Assembly (NCBI GenBank): GCA_016806645.1
Contig: JACSYO010000424.1
Span: 1,445,001 to 1,509,000 of the forward strand
Reading direction: 5' to 3'
Origin: Ophiodon elongatus
Taxonomy: Eukaryota > Chordata > Actinopteri > Perciformes > Hexagrammidae
DNA: 64,000 nt
Shown here in pieces: positions 22,255-36,102 of the stretch. A program made the translations under genes and the position numbers. Numbering within the stretch: position 1 is the stretch's first letter; every line of letters starts with the position of its first letter. The notes under the pieces were generated by a model. It saw only the letters and a program-made list of their open reading frames with translations, did not search any database and was not told where the DNA came from.

Positions 22255-23099
22255 GCAGAGGGGGAGCATTTAGAAATCCCTGCCATTAGTTCTCCCTGTC
22301 ACGAGCAGCGATGGGAGGGAAAACACAGTATTTGTTTTTGCACTCATGCATCGGCTGCCTTCACTTTCTCTTCAGTGGAATGGAAGCTTAGACAAGATAA
22401 ACAGAACCCTGTGGCCGTTTCACTGATATCCAGTGACAGATCTCGTATTTCTTTTCTTTCATTGGGACATGGGAACACTTTTTTAATACGCAGCTGTTGC
22501 ATATAAATTTGATTTGAAGCAATCTACAATATCAGAATCGACTTGCCAGACTAGTTCCAATTCATAATGAACTGAGTGCCAACAGATTGTTTCTCCCCCC
22601 CTCGATTACACAATTGATGACATTTTTGGCTTCTCCAGATCAGAGAGACTTCACTGCTGACGTGATGTACGATGACACATATCAGTGTGTCTTTTTAAAG
22701 GTGCTTATGAAGGTTAAAACTGTTCCATCCAGTGGAATGTATGTAAAGCATGTGAACCCGCTGCACTTACATGCGTGTGGAATGTCCGCATTAGGTCTGG
22801 ATTCAGAACGCCGCCACAGAGCACAGCCGCCGGGGCCTTTGGATGTATTGGCTCCCCACCGGGCCTCCTACGTGTTTGCATTTAGCCGCTTGGGAGTTGA
22901 TGTGGGGGGGCTGACAGGTAGGCTGATGAGAGTCCCTGTGGTCCCGCCTCTTACATAGCAGTGGGATTAACGCAGCGGCAGAAACATGCGCGTCAGAGTG
23001 CGTGGGTTTGTGTGTCTGCGTTTTAGGTGGAAGGGAGGACGGAGGGCTGAGCCGAGACCAGACGCCCCGTGGCGCTGGCGTCAGACTGGTACCGACTCT

Positions 23100-23136
<37 letters not shown>

Positions 23137-26070
23137 CACTCACAAGGTGAAAGCCAAATACAAGGCCCGGTCGTTATCTCTCCCCGGTGTTGGTCAACAG
23201 CAGACAGCCATGTGTTCAGGCTCCACATGTTTAAGTATAAATTGAGAGGAGAACACAAATCCAGACTTTGGGGATCACATACGCTCATTCATCCAAACCA
23301 CAATTTTCAACCTGGGCCAGCTAATAACCGGCTCAACTGCTTTTGCAGATGTGCAAGAATAATATTTTATTAACAGCAGTTGTTGGAAACTACTTGTGCC
23401 TCCAAATTAACTGTAATGATTGTTGTACAATGTCTGTGCATGCACATAAAATAATCCGTTTTTAACAAAGTAAGGTCTGGACTTCAGAGGTGGGTCAACA
23501 TTTAAAGTTGAACTGAGATTAGAAGGCATTTAGCTCAGAATACAGTAACACTGTAGTATTTGTTTTGACTTACGTGCTCATCATTTTACCTTAAAGAGGA
23601 CTCCTTTTTATTAAAGTGTTACAGTGCAAAAACACTATATAACCGAAAAAATAAAAAAGGAGAGAGAAAATACGTTTAAAAACAGGAAAATAACAAGCAA
23701 ATAAGCAACATATTTTTTGTTTGAGTTCCCTCTGTTAACAGTTACACAGTGTACTGTATATGTCGAGGGCTTTTATTGTGAAAGGTAAAACACAATGTGG
23801 TTGGTTGATATCTTTATTTGTGGTGTGAGAAAAATAAACCTCGCTAATGACTTTGTTTTTATTGTCGCATAATAAACTACAACTCATGAGTAAAACAAAA
23901 CATGTATTGATATCGGACTTAAATGTGTGACAAAAATTTGTAAAAGCCTTTAAGCTTCAGGTTGTGTGATATTTAGCTCCTGCCCACCTTTAGCAGCGCA
24001 CATAGCATCACTCTAAGATCTGTGTTTGGATATGATTTTGCCAAAATGAACCTTGGGAGTCGTAGTTAACTCCACCTTTGGCTCAGTTGTTCAGTGGCGT
24101 CCTGCTGATTCATCAGGGAGAGATTCAAACTGTAAAAGTGCATCCAAACGATGAAGAGCCTTGAAGCTGAGGGAATGTTTCCAAAAACATCATTATTTTG
24201 AATAATAATAATAAAAATGATGTAGAATATCTTCAGTATTATTATTCTTATATTCTTCTCAGAAAAGTTGGGAAAATTCAAATTTCTTCTTGACTTAAAA
24301 AAGCTCCATCATACTCTACTGGTTCTTTTTAAGTACTGAAACACAGACACAGACTGAGGCTGCAATTCATCTGAGAAGTGTAAAGATAAACACACCCTCA
24401 TGGTTGTCTGAACACGACGTGCAAATGTGTTCTGCAGAAGTGAAACTGTTGACATCCGCAGTGGGGAAACGCTGTCTCTCTGCTGCGTGCTGGAGTCGTG
24501 GTATTGTCCCGGCTGAGCCACTGTCATGACGTCTGTGTGGGTGTTGACATTAGGAAATGAAGCTGCGTGACTTGGCATTAAATATTCAGCACAGACAGAA
24601 GGAAAGCAAAGAGATAACCCGAAACCTGAGAAAACACAAACCCCATGAACATTAGAGTCACGATGACTCCTCGTGTGTCAGCTGAGAGGAGGAGGCGTTG
24701 ATGAGAGCAGAATGTGAGAATAGCACCCTTCTACCCGGTTCCTCTCTGACCTCGCTCATCCCGGGGGCCGTTTTCATCCATAGGGCCGGCGCTATGTGAA
24801 TGTGTTGAGATGCTCAATTAGCCGCCACGTCTTGACTCCGGGAGTCATAATGTGCCCAGAGGCACTTTGATCACAGGTTTGGTTCCTTCCTAATATGAGC
24901 TGATCACTAACTGAACCCTCTGAACTCGTCTGCATGCTTTGTGTGCAAAGTCACCGCATGTGACTCACCGTCTGCAGGAGGGAGCTGTTCGCAAAATGGG
25001 AAAGTCCACTTAACGAAATGGGCTCAGACTGGGGTGTATTCTGAAGTCAGTGTTGGCTCTGGTCCAGTGGTGACGTGCAGTGCATGAGACCTTTGACTTC
25101 TCTCTCCTGGACTAGGATTAAAGGTAGCCCATTAATAGAGGAAGGCCCTGGACAGCCTCCCTGCCAAAGCTTCCACAGCGAGGGCAGGGCACTGAAGTCT
25201 TCACTCTGAGGAGAAGGCAGTTAATTAACTAAACTGTCTGAAGTCCAGAGCCCCTTCAGCCGGGCCACACCGCACGCTGCTTCTTCTCCAAGTTTTAGAG
25301 AGAACGACCGCCGAACATCCGTCTGAGTTTGTGGGGTCACGCTGTGAAATGTACATCCTTTCACCGCTCCGCAGCGAACAGCTGGAAACTTTGTTTGAAG
25401 CGGCGGTTTCTTTATCTCGTTACATGGCGCTCAGAATAGCTGTGACCTTACTCGCTTAACCAATTGTACATTTGTCTTCTCCAGCCTTTTGATTATTTTC
25501 AGGGTCATAGCGGACTCGATCAGATCCTGGCTAACGCCGGACAAAACACAGAGCGATACCATGGAAACAGATGCTGATAGAAAGATAGTTGCTTTGATCC
25601 AACGCACCGCTGAACTGATTTGTTTTTAGGAAAAAGAGGCGAGTGTCCAAATTATAAAAACTGGGTTGGGGTTGGCAAAAAAAAAAGGGTGAGGCAGGGC
25701 TAAACGTGGCAGAGCTGAGAAGAAAACCCAGCGCCCTCTCTCTGCAAGTAGATACTTTGAAGCATGTGTTCAGAAACAACACAAAGCAAATATTTGCCTC
25801 GCATTGCCTTTATATGGATTCACGCTAACAATTACATTCCCTTTGTAATAAATCTGTCTTAATTTGTCTTAATTGTTAAGAGGTCATTGCTTTCCCCCTT
25901 TTAGTTCAAGTATCCCTCAGTGCACACAATATTCTCACTGATGAATATCAAGGATGAGAGACTCTTCTGCTCTAATTTCCTCTGTTGTCATATTGGCCCC
26001 AATATAAGACGCTATTTGTTTCTGTAATTACAGTTAAGAAAATGGGGGGTCGCACTGAGCCCCATTCATA
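22255..26070. other. Unique intergenic DNA
   Basis: No gene or large repeat. It contains (CA)n at 23101-23133 and AATAATAATAATAA near 24202. 24760-24880 has a mixed texture with a CTCAATTAGCCG homeodomain-like word; its status as a regulatory element is open. Confidence 0.35.
23101..23133 (+). repeat. (CA)n microsatellite
   Basis: Sixteen uninterrupted AC units. Confidence 0.95.
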
Positions 26071-26377
26071 CCAGGCAGCAACCTGCGGTTCTAACGAGTG
26101 AAGCCAATGCCGAAGTGTTTTAAAGCTGCATTCTCTCTAATGTCCACCTGGGGGCGACTCCTCTGGTTGTATAGAAGTCTATAGAAAATGACTCTACTTC
26201 TCTCTTGATTTATTCCCTCAGTAAACATTGTAAACATGAGTTTATGTCTCAATCTCTAGTTTCAAGTCTTCTTCAATACAGCATGATGTTCATTTAGTAA
26301 ATTATGGTCCATTTAGAGTCAAACAGACCATAAAGCAGGGGATGCTTTAGGGGCGGTGCTACTAGGTGATTGACAGG
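26071..26377 (-). mobile_element. Repeat family A, copy 3 (inverted)
   Basis: The reverse complement of the family A body. It contains GAAGTCTATAGAAAATGACT (seen inverted relative to copies 1 and 2) and ends with GGTGATTGACAG, the complement of CTGTCAATCACC. It has a single copy of the 73-bp segment that is duplicated in copies 1 and 2. Its outer end, CCAGGCAGCAACCTGCGG, fits the copy 2 terminus. Sequence to about 26500 (AAATATGGTCACTTACGTTC) may belong to the same or a neighbouring repeat. Confidence 0.8.
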
Positions 26378-29300
26378 TCTCCACATCACTCTTCCAGAGT
26401 CCAAATATGGTCACTTACGTTCAATGGTTGCAAAAAGTCAAAAACGTGGCTAGGCTAGCAGGTTTCTGGAGTAAACCAGCAGAAAAAGTGCCAGGAAGCC
26501 TAATTTCTGACGGCTTATGAAAGACGTATAGCTGCCATGGGGGGAAATACATTCCTTTATTGCAGAAATAAATTGCCGTCTAGCAGCCAACCATTACTGC
26601 TGTCACATAATTTCCACAGTGAGGAGCTCAAAAAGACGGAATGTCTGAAATATGCTACCTTCCAGAGGAAATCATTCTGGCCACTTCAAGTTTGACAGCA
26701 GAATGTGAACATGTGACTGAAGAGTTGACATCAGCCGCACTTGAAAAGACACTTTGACGAGCTACACAAATGTGGGATGTACAGTTTGCTTGTATGGAAG
26801 TACTTCATGTTCCACTTCTACAAGAGAAAAGGCTTCACAGATTTGGACCCTCTCATCTTTGGACAAAATGTACTGCTCTGAACCTTTTCCAAATGGACTA
26901 TCCTGATTCTTGCTTTCAAAAAGTCTTTTTTCAAAACTGGGTTTGGAAAATGAGGCATCATCTTAAAATCAGGGTTGTCTTCTAAACCCCTTCAGTTATA
27001 AATGTGAACATCCCAACTGCATCCCAGTTCATTTTCCTGTATGTAGAGATATATGTAAAAGAAGGAAGGGTAATTAAGTCATAAAGGTCCAGATCTATAG
27101 AGGCATATCAAATTTGGCGATTAATGCCATAAGTTATTGTTAAGAAAAAGATGCTCTACATTCAGATTCATATAGAATACCAGCGGCTTGGCACTAATGT
27201 TCAGTGACGCAATGACCCTTCCTTCTTTTATAAGTCCCTTGTTGCATTGTATGTATAGAACATCAGCTGACAGGAAGTGAACATGGAACAGGAACATGGA
27301 CCCAGGCTGTTGCCTAGCAATGCTACTTTGTTGAAACGGCCTATATTCAGGTCATTACGGTAAACAATCTTTGAACGGTGGAGTATGCTACGAGGCTGCA
27401 ACTCAGCATCAGCTGACCTTTACTTTCTGACAGCCCTCTGGCTGTTGTGTTCTCACTCTTGTCTGACATCTAACTGAGTCACAGTACGAGACCTGTCTGG
27501 GTTCAGCCGGGGGGAGCTCCGTGATGGATTAGGAAACACGATGCCCGCTGCAGCACCAAGGTGAAAAAGCTCACCTCTGAGGAAGGGCGATAACTCATGG
27601 GATTACTGTAGAATAAAGGCAGGGATTTGGGAGTGGTGGACATGAAAGGCCCGTGATGCCGGGGAGGCTGAGCTCTTCGCGGGGGGGCGGTTACAATCCA
27701 TCGACATCAGGGTTACAGATGGGACTGTGAATGTAATCCCCTGTGAGGGGAGGCCAACACATTATTGCTACTGAGGCAATAAGAAAACATATTTGCACTC
27801 AAGGGGTGTTCTGGGTCAAAGATACAGTGCAAGGTGAATTATACTGTATATCATGGGCTTTGTTGTGTTGAAGCCCTGCGACAGCGTTAGCTTAGCGACT
27901 GACAGAATACATTCTCCCTGCAGAAACACGTTCAGTGAGTCTACTGAAGTGCAGGAGACGTTGGACATCTTGATGATCTTCAACAGCAAAGGCCTTTACT
28001 GGATTTATTCATAATTCTATAAGGATATTATGTTCCAGACCACTCTATAGACAAGACTATTGGAAGTAGCACTGTAAATGCAACCCATTTATTTGTTTTT
28101 TAAAGGGTAAGTGGAAGTCATTGCTCACCACAGAAATGTAATGTAAGTGTAACGGTAATTGAAGTTATTAAAATTCCGTTAAATGTGATTAAAGTGCTCA
28201 GAACAATGGGAAATCGTTTAACTTTAATGGACCTTGTGGTGAGATTGTTTATTTTTTTGGCAACTACTATTTCCAAGGTCAAGATTTAACTTTTATTCTC
28301 AACATAAATATATTCAAATAGTATTTTTAATCTTGAAATTAAAGAATCCTTTTTAAAACCCAAAAGCACCTATTGTTCCTTGCTTATGTCCCTTGTATTC
28401 GATGATGAATAGTGTGCTTTTTTATTCATAGTGATAACAGTCAAAGTCGACGAGGCGAAATTGCAGTAAAATGCCGACAGCCGTAATAAATCAAAGCTAC
28501 GCTAGAAAATGTTTCAGCTATCTAAAACAGCAGTAAACATGATGCAGTGTCATCTGTTCAGGATCAAGAGGCGAGGCCGTCTTCAGAGTTCCTCATTTGC
28601 ACTGACATTGTCTTGAAATGCTCCACCGCTTCAAATGTTAAACACAAATCTAATATTTAAAGAACCAGACCACCACTTTTCCTCTCACAGTCAAGGTCTC
28701 ATTTATTTCCCAAGTGCCCAGTTTTCACTGTAAACTCTGCTCAAAGATTTACAGACAGATACAGACCCCTAGCTTAGCCAGTCCACTGGGCTCAGAGTTA
28801 CTAGCCACCACAGAGAGGGGCTGCTGTTGTTACCCTGTGGGTCTTTGTGTGAGTCATCACGGCTAAATGTGGTGGAGACACCTACTGAGCAGGAACTACC
28901 ACAGAGGAGGTCTTCAGCACCGTGCCAGGTCTTTATACGTCTGAGGACTAGGCTTGGGTGGTATCAAGCTACTACTGTACACAGAGTATTTAGAAATCCT
29001 GGAGGTATGAGTTTCAACACTGTCAAATATACAGACACTCCTCTTTCTATCAAACTGATACAGAGATGCTGTTCAGAGTTTCCAGTGTATTTCAAGAGTA
29101 TCAGGAATTTTCTTTGATTAAAATGTATTTCTAAGATGTTTCTTTAACTAGAATGTATAATTCAAGTACCAAACTCCTTTCAGGAATAGTTCAGTGCAGC
29201 TGTTGTACACAACATTAGAGCAACAAACTCCTCAAGACCCAAGCCAAGTTCCTGTGTCTTGCTCGTCACCTGCTGATTAAAGTGAAAGGGGTTTACCCCG

Positions 29301-29683
29301 AAGTGAGCCACAACTTCAGCCCAGGCTCACTAAAGGTGGACCGGCTATCCTAATTTTAGTGACAAGTCGCTCCTAAATGTTTGGCTCAGCTTCTTTTAAA
29401 AAGCCACCGCAACAGCGTCACAAACTTCACAAACGTGTCGTTGAGATCAAAATGAAGGCCGAGTTTAAAGATGGATGTGGTCTAAGCAGGAGTGCCAGAA
29501 GCAGGGGGGTAGTAAGTAGGGGAAGGAAAGTCTGAGGACTTTTCCTTTGTGACTGCCTGGAATCTTAATTCTGGGCTAAATGTGGGACATGAGTGTGAAG
29601 AAGAATATGCCTTGCTACGTTACGACGAGAACTGTGTGTTTGTGTACCACACAGTTCTTATCAAACTCTTTGACAGCATAAAG
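26378..29683. other. Unique intergenic DNA
   Basis: No gene found. The plus frame at 26770-26985 has no recognisable domain. The region is AT-rich with a short GC patch near 27670 (GCGGGGGGGCGG). Confidence 0.35.
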
Positions 29684-29685
29684 GT

Positions 29686-29744
<59 letters not shown>

Positions 29745-29745
29745 A
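29684..29745. repeat. (TA)n microsatellite
   Basis: About 60 bp of TA with CATA and GTATA interruptions. It is self-complementary and able to form a cruciform. Confidence 0.95.
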
Positions 29746-32700
29746 CTATAATAGCTGCATTTTTTGTCAAAATCAAAACAAATGTGAATTATAAATAACA
29801 ACCAATAAAATTACTTCTAAAACAAAATAAAAAAAAATAATTTGAATAAATCATCCATTCATGAAAAAAATTAATCACTTTTGATGTTTGATTCATGTCA
29901 AAGGTCCCTTTAGATGATTTTAGACAGAATATTTTAGTTTGGGGACTGTCCACATTCATTCTGTTCCGGCTCTATTCCTGGACGGTTCCGGAGGATGGTG
30001 AAAGAAGGCCGCTTTAAACTTTTATACTAATAATAACGGCCTTGCCATGCTTCTTTCACTCTCCAGTTGTATACCCGTGAACGTTCTCTAATTACAACAG
30101 ATCCTATTTCCCTTTATGCAAATAAATGACTTAGTTTTGCTAACTCAGAACACTAACAGAACACTGACAAGTACGTAAGTACCGAGTGCCGTGTTCACAC
30201 TGAATACTTGATAAAGGTAGTTAAAGTGTTCAGTATCTCCTGAGCTTCACCTGTATTGATTTGAACATAAATGAATAACTATGATTCAGTCCTGCAGAAA
30301 AGACAGAAAGATGTATGGGATACATTTTTGTCCATATATCTATCTATAAGCTCATGGAGTACTTTGAAATATCCTTTTCAACTCCTCGTGACTGCTTCTC
30401 CTGCAGCTCACAGGGTTAATTTGTCATTATGACGGGTAAATTTGCCTCGCTGCGTTTTACCCACAGTCATGATCCATCTTCAAAAGTTACAAGTGTGTCA
30501 CCTTTGAATTTACTTAACAGAAACGTCCCCCCTGCTGGGTGATTAGTGCCACACCTGAACAGCGCTGAGTGGCCCCACTTACATTTCTACAGATTTGTGT
30601 CATTGTTGCAGAAGAGCTTCTTGAGGGGAAGAAAATGATGCATTAGCATGTCTGCTAAATGAAAAATAAGTCCTTCACTCTTTGTTCTGTCTCACAGCCC
30701 TCTTACATTCTGTCAAATGCACTTTGAATGATTAAATATCAAGCCTGTCATTGGTCTTTTAAACAAAAATAGGAAAAAAAAGACAGATAATATTTCAAAC
30801 TGAGGTTATTATTAGCAGCGGTGATTTGAAAGAAACAGCAAAAACAGTGCTGCTTAACTTCTTCTGCTTCAAATCAAACGCTGTCACAACAACACGCTTG
30901 AAGGGGAGGTCACTTGTTTAAATACTAGTTTGTTGCGCACGTATATTTTTAAGGGTAATTTTTGAATACCAAAAAGAAAGTTCCTTTCAACGCACTGTAT
31001 TAGGACAGTGGCAGAAATCTCAGAGACAAGACTTATGCAAATATGAACTGTTTTATGATCTCTGTCAGATGAGCAAAACAGTGTTCCTCACAACTCATAT
31101 ATTTACTTTTAATTCTGCTCACAGCGTGACATAATGTGAGAAGAACATTTGGATGTCATACATTTTGATTTGACACACACATAATAGCTTTTATATGTTA
31201 TTGTGCAAAGCACTACTTATGTTCGTAGTGTATTAATAGATAGTGACATACTATTGGATGCATCCTACATTTAATATAAAAACACAAGTAATATCAGTGA
31301 AATGTCTTTCAGGAATGTGGTTAGAACAGAGGCTTACAAGGCAAGGGCAGGAAGTTTGATCATCTTACATAAACAATACAAAAGGAAGAGCATATACCTT
31401 TATAGAGGCCAGCTATGGTTTGATATTATGCCAGCTGTGTGTCACGCCTCTTTTATGCGCGCCAAAAAGACTTCCAAAAACGATACGCATGTGTCCTCGC
31501 CTACACCTCCTCTGGATCGGGACATCCACCTCGATGGAGCGCTGAGATCGTTTTCCAGGTCACAAGCCGGAGAATCAAAGATCGAGGAGGCACAAAATTG
31601 AGAAACGAGGACGGCCCTTTATTTCCGTCTCTCGGTTTTATTTATTCTCCTATCGTCCTCCCTTCCACTCCTCTAATCGTTTCACTATCTTGTGTTGTCC
31701 GTCCATCTCCAGCCCCACATGAGGGAATATGTTTGTCACTCTGGGACTTTAATAAGACACTTTATGTCTTCATGTCTCTGCACAGCAGGAGGACATTTTC
31801 TTCAAAAATTATTTCTTGTTTTTTGGGTGATGGCTTACAGCATTGGACCAACAGACCCTTTGCACACACATGCACACTATGACTAACTATGGCTTTGGCA
31901 AATCCTCCACTGACAGTAACTTCCCCGTTTATTCAGAAAAAAAAGCAAAGGGCTGTACAAAGTAGAGAGCATTTGAAGAGCACAAAGGCCACCACAGAAC
32001 TGGGAAAAAAACAGTGATGTGAACAGAGAGAGAAAGAGAGACATCCGACATGACATGCAGAAGAAATAAACAGCTTTTTAAAAGGCTATTGCGGCCTTTG
32101 CCTTTTACAAGACCTAAGCTCTGGAGGGGCATTCGTCCATCATCTGCAGACCCGCAACTGCCAATAAATCCCAGACAAGCTTTTCCTGTGGTATGACACG
32201 CCGTCAGCTCAGAGAGAGAGATGTTTTACAGTAAAACCACAACCGTGTAAAAGATCCCTCCAACTCCCCTGGGGAGAAGGCTGGAACAATGCTGTCTCTT
32301 TCTCCCTTGGACCTGGAAATACAGAGATCTTTACAGTGGGGCCATCGTAAGCTCACATGTGGAGGGTAGTTTTCAGGGCCGATAACCTCTAACGGCTCTC
32401 ACGGGGCCAGCTTGGGGCCAGATGTGATGGGATTCAGTCAGCGTTAAGCTACTTTTTAAGAGGAGATGTTGCCGGGATTGTTTTAGTATCAAGAGAACAC
32501 AAAAGAGCAAAAGTCTGTTGATAGAAAACTGATAGTCGACTACTTTTTGTCCGATTTTTCAGTCATCAGAAGCAACAGAGATATGCTTTTAAACCATATG
32601 GTCTGAAGTCAAAGCAAACAGCAGGTTCCAAACTCATCATCTCACAACAAAATAAAAATCAATAACGATCCTCTCATATATTGCAAGTTCAAAGTAACTA

Positions 32701-33984
32701 GAAACAGATATTGTGGTTCAGAGGTCAAGAAAGCTGACCTCTGTGTGTCTTTAATGTACTCCACAGGAAGCTGTGCTCCCCCAGCTGGACTCGGCAGGCC
32801 TTCTCCACTTGGTCACAGGTCACTGGTGGATACAAGTTTTACAGAGACACTCAGTCAAAGAAAGAGAGGGATAAGGTGGAAGAGCGGTCAGTTCAAGCTG
32901 CTATCACTTTTGGAGGAGAGGAAGAGAGAAGACGAGTGAAGCGAATTCTAGGGATTAGGGATTTACCAAACGGGGGCCAGAGGACAGGACAGTCAACAGC
33001 TGCGGAGAGTTGAAAGAGGAGAAGTGATGGCGGAGGATGTGGCAACACTGTTTCATCTCGGATCAGAGATGGCTCCTGAAACCCCCCCACCCCTCATGTC
33101 TGAGCGAAAGACGAGGAGTGGAGGAGGAGACGGGAGGTCAGGGAGGGGGAGTGTGTGCTGACTAAGCCGTTCAAAAGGTCGTGTTACGAACTCGCCGTTA
33201 ACCTCTGCATCCTGTAGGGAGGAGGACCGGGGCCTGGGAATCCTGTTGCAAACCCAAAGAGCGGCTCGTATCCAGCCATAACTCAGCAGAGGACGGCTAC
33301 GAATCATCGCCATCAAAAAGCTTATGGAGCGACAACTCCCCATTTTACCTATCACAGTCTCTCTTCCTCCCTTGTTGATTACATTGCAGTGTTTTGATGT
33401 CGGGGATCCGGGCCGACGTCGATTGAGTTAGAAGGATCTGGCAGTAGGCCTGGCGTCCCCCCCAGGTGTCGACACAGCAGAGGTTGTCAGGGTTATAAGC
33501 AGCCGAAATGCTAACAAGCATATCTGAGCTCGATAGCACTGATATTAATAACTCTGCAGCTCCATCCGGGCTGTCTATTTTCTGAGCCATATTAGTATCG
33601 GCCCGTATTGACACAGTTGCCGCATCAAGACTAAATCAATAGCCAATCTACTGCACCGCATGGATCAGAAAACAAATCAAATCAGATATTCTCGGCGAGT
33701 GAGATTGTCTGAGAGTACTCAGTATGTGAGTGCGAGAGGTACTTTTCATGTTAAGAGGCGGACGCTGTCGCAGTATCAGTCTGAAGCAGATGGTTGAGTA
33801 GACATCTGCTATCGTCAGATTGAAGAGTGCGTCTGATACTCCCAACATCAAAAACACCTCTCAGTGCATTCACAATCTGGCTGCCACAGGCCGTATCTAG
33901 GAAGGCATGCGTAGCGTCAGCTTCACCTCTAGTCCAAGCTGTTTCTTCTGTTGATGCCACAGGTGCATTGTTACAAGTACTGAG
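29746..33984. other. Unique intergenic DNA
   Basis: No gene found. 33105-33150 is a purine-rich tract (GGAGGAGGAGACGGGAGG). 33380-33620 has overlapping open frames on both strands but no domain. Confidence 0.35.
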
Positions 33985-34215
33985 TCTTAGTATAGGCTGT
34001 AAGCACGCTAACATTTTCTGATTAGCATGGCAGCTGAGGCTGATGGGAATTACCTTTGCTGGTATTTGGTCATGAACCAAAGTGTTGGCATACATTTGAA
34101 TTCATCCTGAATGTCTACACCAAATTCCATGGCAATCCATCCAATAGCTGTTGGAGGAGATCAGAAGTCAGGGGAGGATATGTAAAGATATGAGGATTCT
34201 TCAACTAGGCACCAA
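33985..34215 (+). mobile_element. Repeat family C, copy 1
   Basis: In order: GCACGCTAACATTTTC, GCAGCTGAGGCTGATGGGAA, GCTGGTATTTGGTCATGAAC, CATCCTGAATGTCTACACCA, and ATGGCAATCCATCCAATAGC. The same phrases recur at 52885-52983 (plus) and, inverted, at 37980-38330. From memory this is a long teleost interspersed repeat. No ends or reading frame were identified. Confidence 0.7.
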
Positions 34216-35464
34216 ATGTCATGACAAGTCAGGAGCGTGTTAAAAAGAACATAGGTTAGCCAAACCTATATAGAAGAACAGATTATTGCAAACCTTAAAA
34301 TATCCAAACTGTGCTGACCAACTCTCTGGTTCAACTCTGACTGCATTTGTGCAATCATGGCGTACTACCAACCCTTTGGGTGCGTTCGCTTTGGTGTGTC
34401 GCGTTGACAACCTGTTTAATCATCCGGTCTAGATGCTTTCTGGTTTATTGCAGTGATGTCACTGTGTTTCCAGACTTCAGCAATTACTTTGGTGAGTACA
34501 ATATTCTCATGGCCCAAAAAAAACCCAAGACAAAGTTGTAATAAACCGGAATCATTCTTTAAGTATGACAAAGAGGAAGTATGGAGGTTGGGTTTTAGAT
34601 TAGGTGAATGAAACTCACCTGCCCCCCCCAGAGCACCATTCATATCCAACCTACTGTTTCGGCCTTAAGACAACCATCTGGGAAAACAAACATTCACTTC
34701 TCATGCATGCAGCGTACATTTCCATTTGAACTGAATGTATTCTCTACCCCCCACACATCCCTGAGTAATGAATGAGACACCAGAGTGTGCACCAGACAGC
34801 CTCTCACATCTTCTCCCTCTATATTGTGAGTCACCACCTCAGTTCCTACCCTCCCTACCTGTCACCAGGCCTTAAAATAAAAGGTAGCCGGGAGCAGGTG
34901 ATAAAAGAAACACACATGCTCCTCTTGACTTAAAACACGCTAACTGAAGCCCACGCACCATTACTGTATGGCACTCCGATTTATCTCATCTCCCACTCTG
35001 CTTCCCAAATTCACTGTGCCACACGCACACGCCCCCACACCGCATACTGTACAGGATCTACAACTAATCATGCACTCCTCTTTGCTCCCAATGTGTTCAA
35101 CATTTTGAACTCATCCTGAGAACCCGTGTTCTTTCAGCCTCCCCTCTTCAGTTGATCTCTCATCATGAGCTCTCAGGAAGAGTGACCGGATTGTAAACCC
35201 CGCTGTCTCCTTAAAGACATTGAGCAATTTTAGCAATTTTAATCACTTCCATAAAACTGAGGAACAGATGAGGGACAGATATTAAAAAAAAAAAAAATGG
35301 TCAAAATTAAAGCAGCAGAAGTTTTTACAGTATATACCCTTCCTGCTTGGTAAATGCCCATGTTTTTCAAATTTCATGCCACCCGTTTGTAACTTAGACT
35401 ATTAAACGTAAAGTCTCAAGCCCACACTGAGATGACCTAGATGGCATTGATGCCATGCCAATGT
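34216..35464. other. Unique intergenic DNA
   Basis: No gene or confident repeat. One A run lies at 35285-35297. Confidence 0.35.
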
Positions 35465-35908
35465 CCCTAGGGCCTGTTATTCCAAACCTCAATGTCCCAT
35501 TGGACCAAAAGCCCATTTGTCTGACAGCCCATTATTACGAGAACAAACGCCTATTGTTCTGAAGGCCCATTGATCCGAAAATACACACTCTCAGTGCAAC
35601 AAACAGAAGCATATGGCTAATTATTATGCAGAATGGTGTCATTTGATCTTCATTTTGCTATATTTTTTAAAAATCTATGTTAACTCAAACCATGATTCTA
35701 AACCTTTCCTAAACATAACCAAAGACCCATAAACCCAATGAGATTGAGGACTAACTTTCTGCCATGTGAGCCAAAAAAAACGGAAGATCTGAAGATGTCA
35801 TTCTACCTGATAATTAGCCATGTGCTTCCGTTTGTTTCTGGGAGAGTGTGTATTTTCAGAATAATGGGTTGCTGGAACAATGGGCAGTCCTTGATGGCAG
35901 CACTAGGG
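35465..35908. mobile_element. 444-bp element with repeated subterminal GCCCATT motifs
   Basis: Bounded by CCCTAG (35465-35470) and its complement CTAGGG (35903-35908). The left end carries about five spaced motifs (GTCCCATTGGACCAAAA, GCCCATTTGTCTGACA, GCCCATTATTACGAG, GCCTATTGTTCTGAAG, GCCCATTGATCCGAAA) and the right end has the inverted form (CAGAATAATGGGTTGCTGGA, then ACAATGGGCAG). Multiple subterminal motifs flanking a short non-coding core are typical of transposase-binding ends in non-autonomous DNA transposons. The superfamily is not assigned. Confidence 0.55.
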
Positions 35909-35954
35909 TTATTTCATCAAGCCCCTTTCAGACATGGACCTTGTTAAGTGTGGA

Positions 35955-36102
35955 AGATTTTTTTTTAAAGATATTTGTTTTCATTTCTGCTTTTTTGGAG
36001 AGTGGAAAGAAATAAAAGGGATGACAGGCATGGAACCCGGGGCCACGGCGGTAAGGACCTTGATTCATGGTGCATATGCTCTACCAGGTGAGCTCTAGAT
36101 AA
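35955..36102 (-). mobile_element. tRNA-derived SINE (head and tail)
   Basis: Read on the minus strand it starts with AGCTCACCTGGTAGAGCATA, which contains a pol III A box (TGGTAGAGCA). Next come a spacer with GCCGTGGCCCC and the B box GGGTTCCATGCC. A pyrimidine-rich body and an A-rich end (AATATCTTTAAAAAAAAA) follow at the plus-strand 35955 side. From memory it matches a widespread teleost SINE with that tail. The B box has drifted from GGTTCGAATCC, so transcription is doubtful. Confidence 0.75.
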
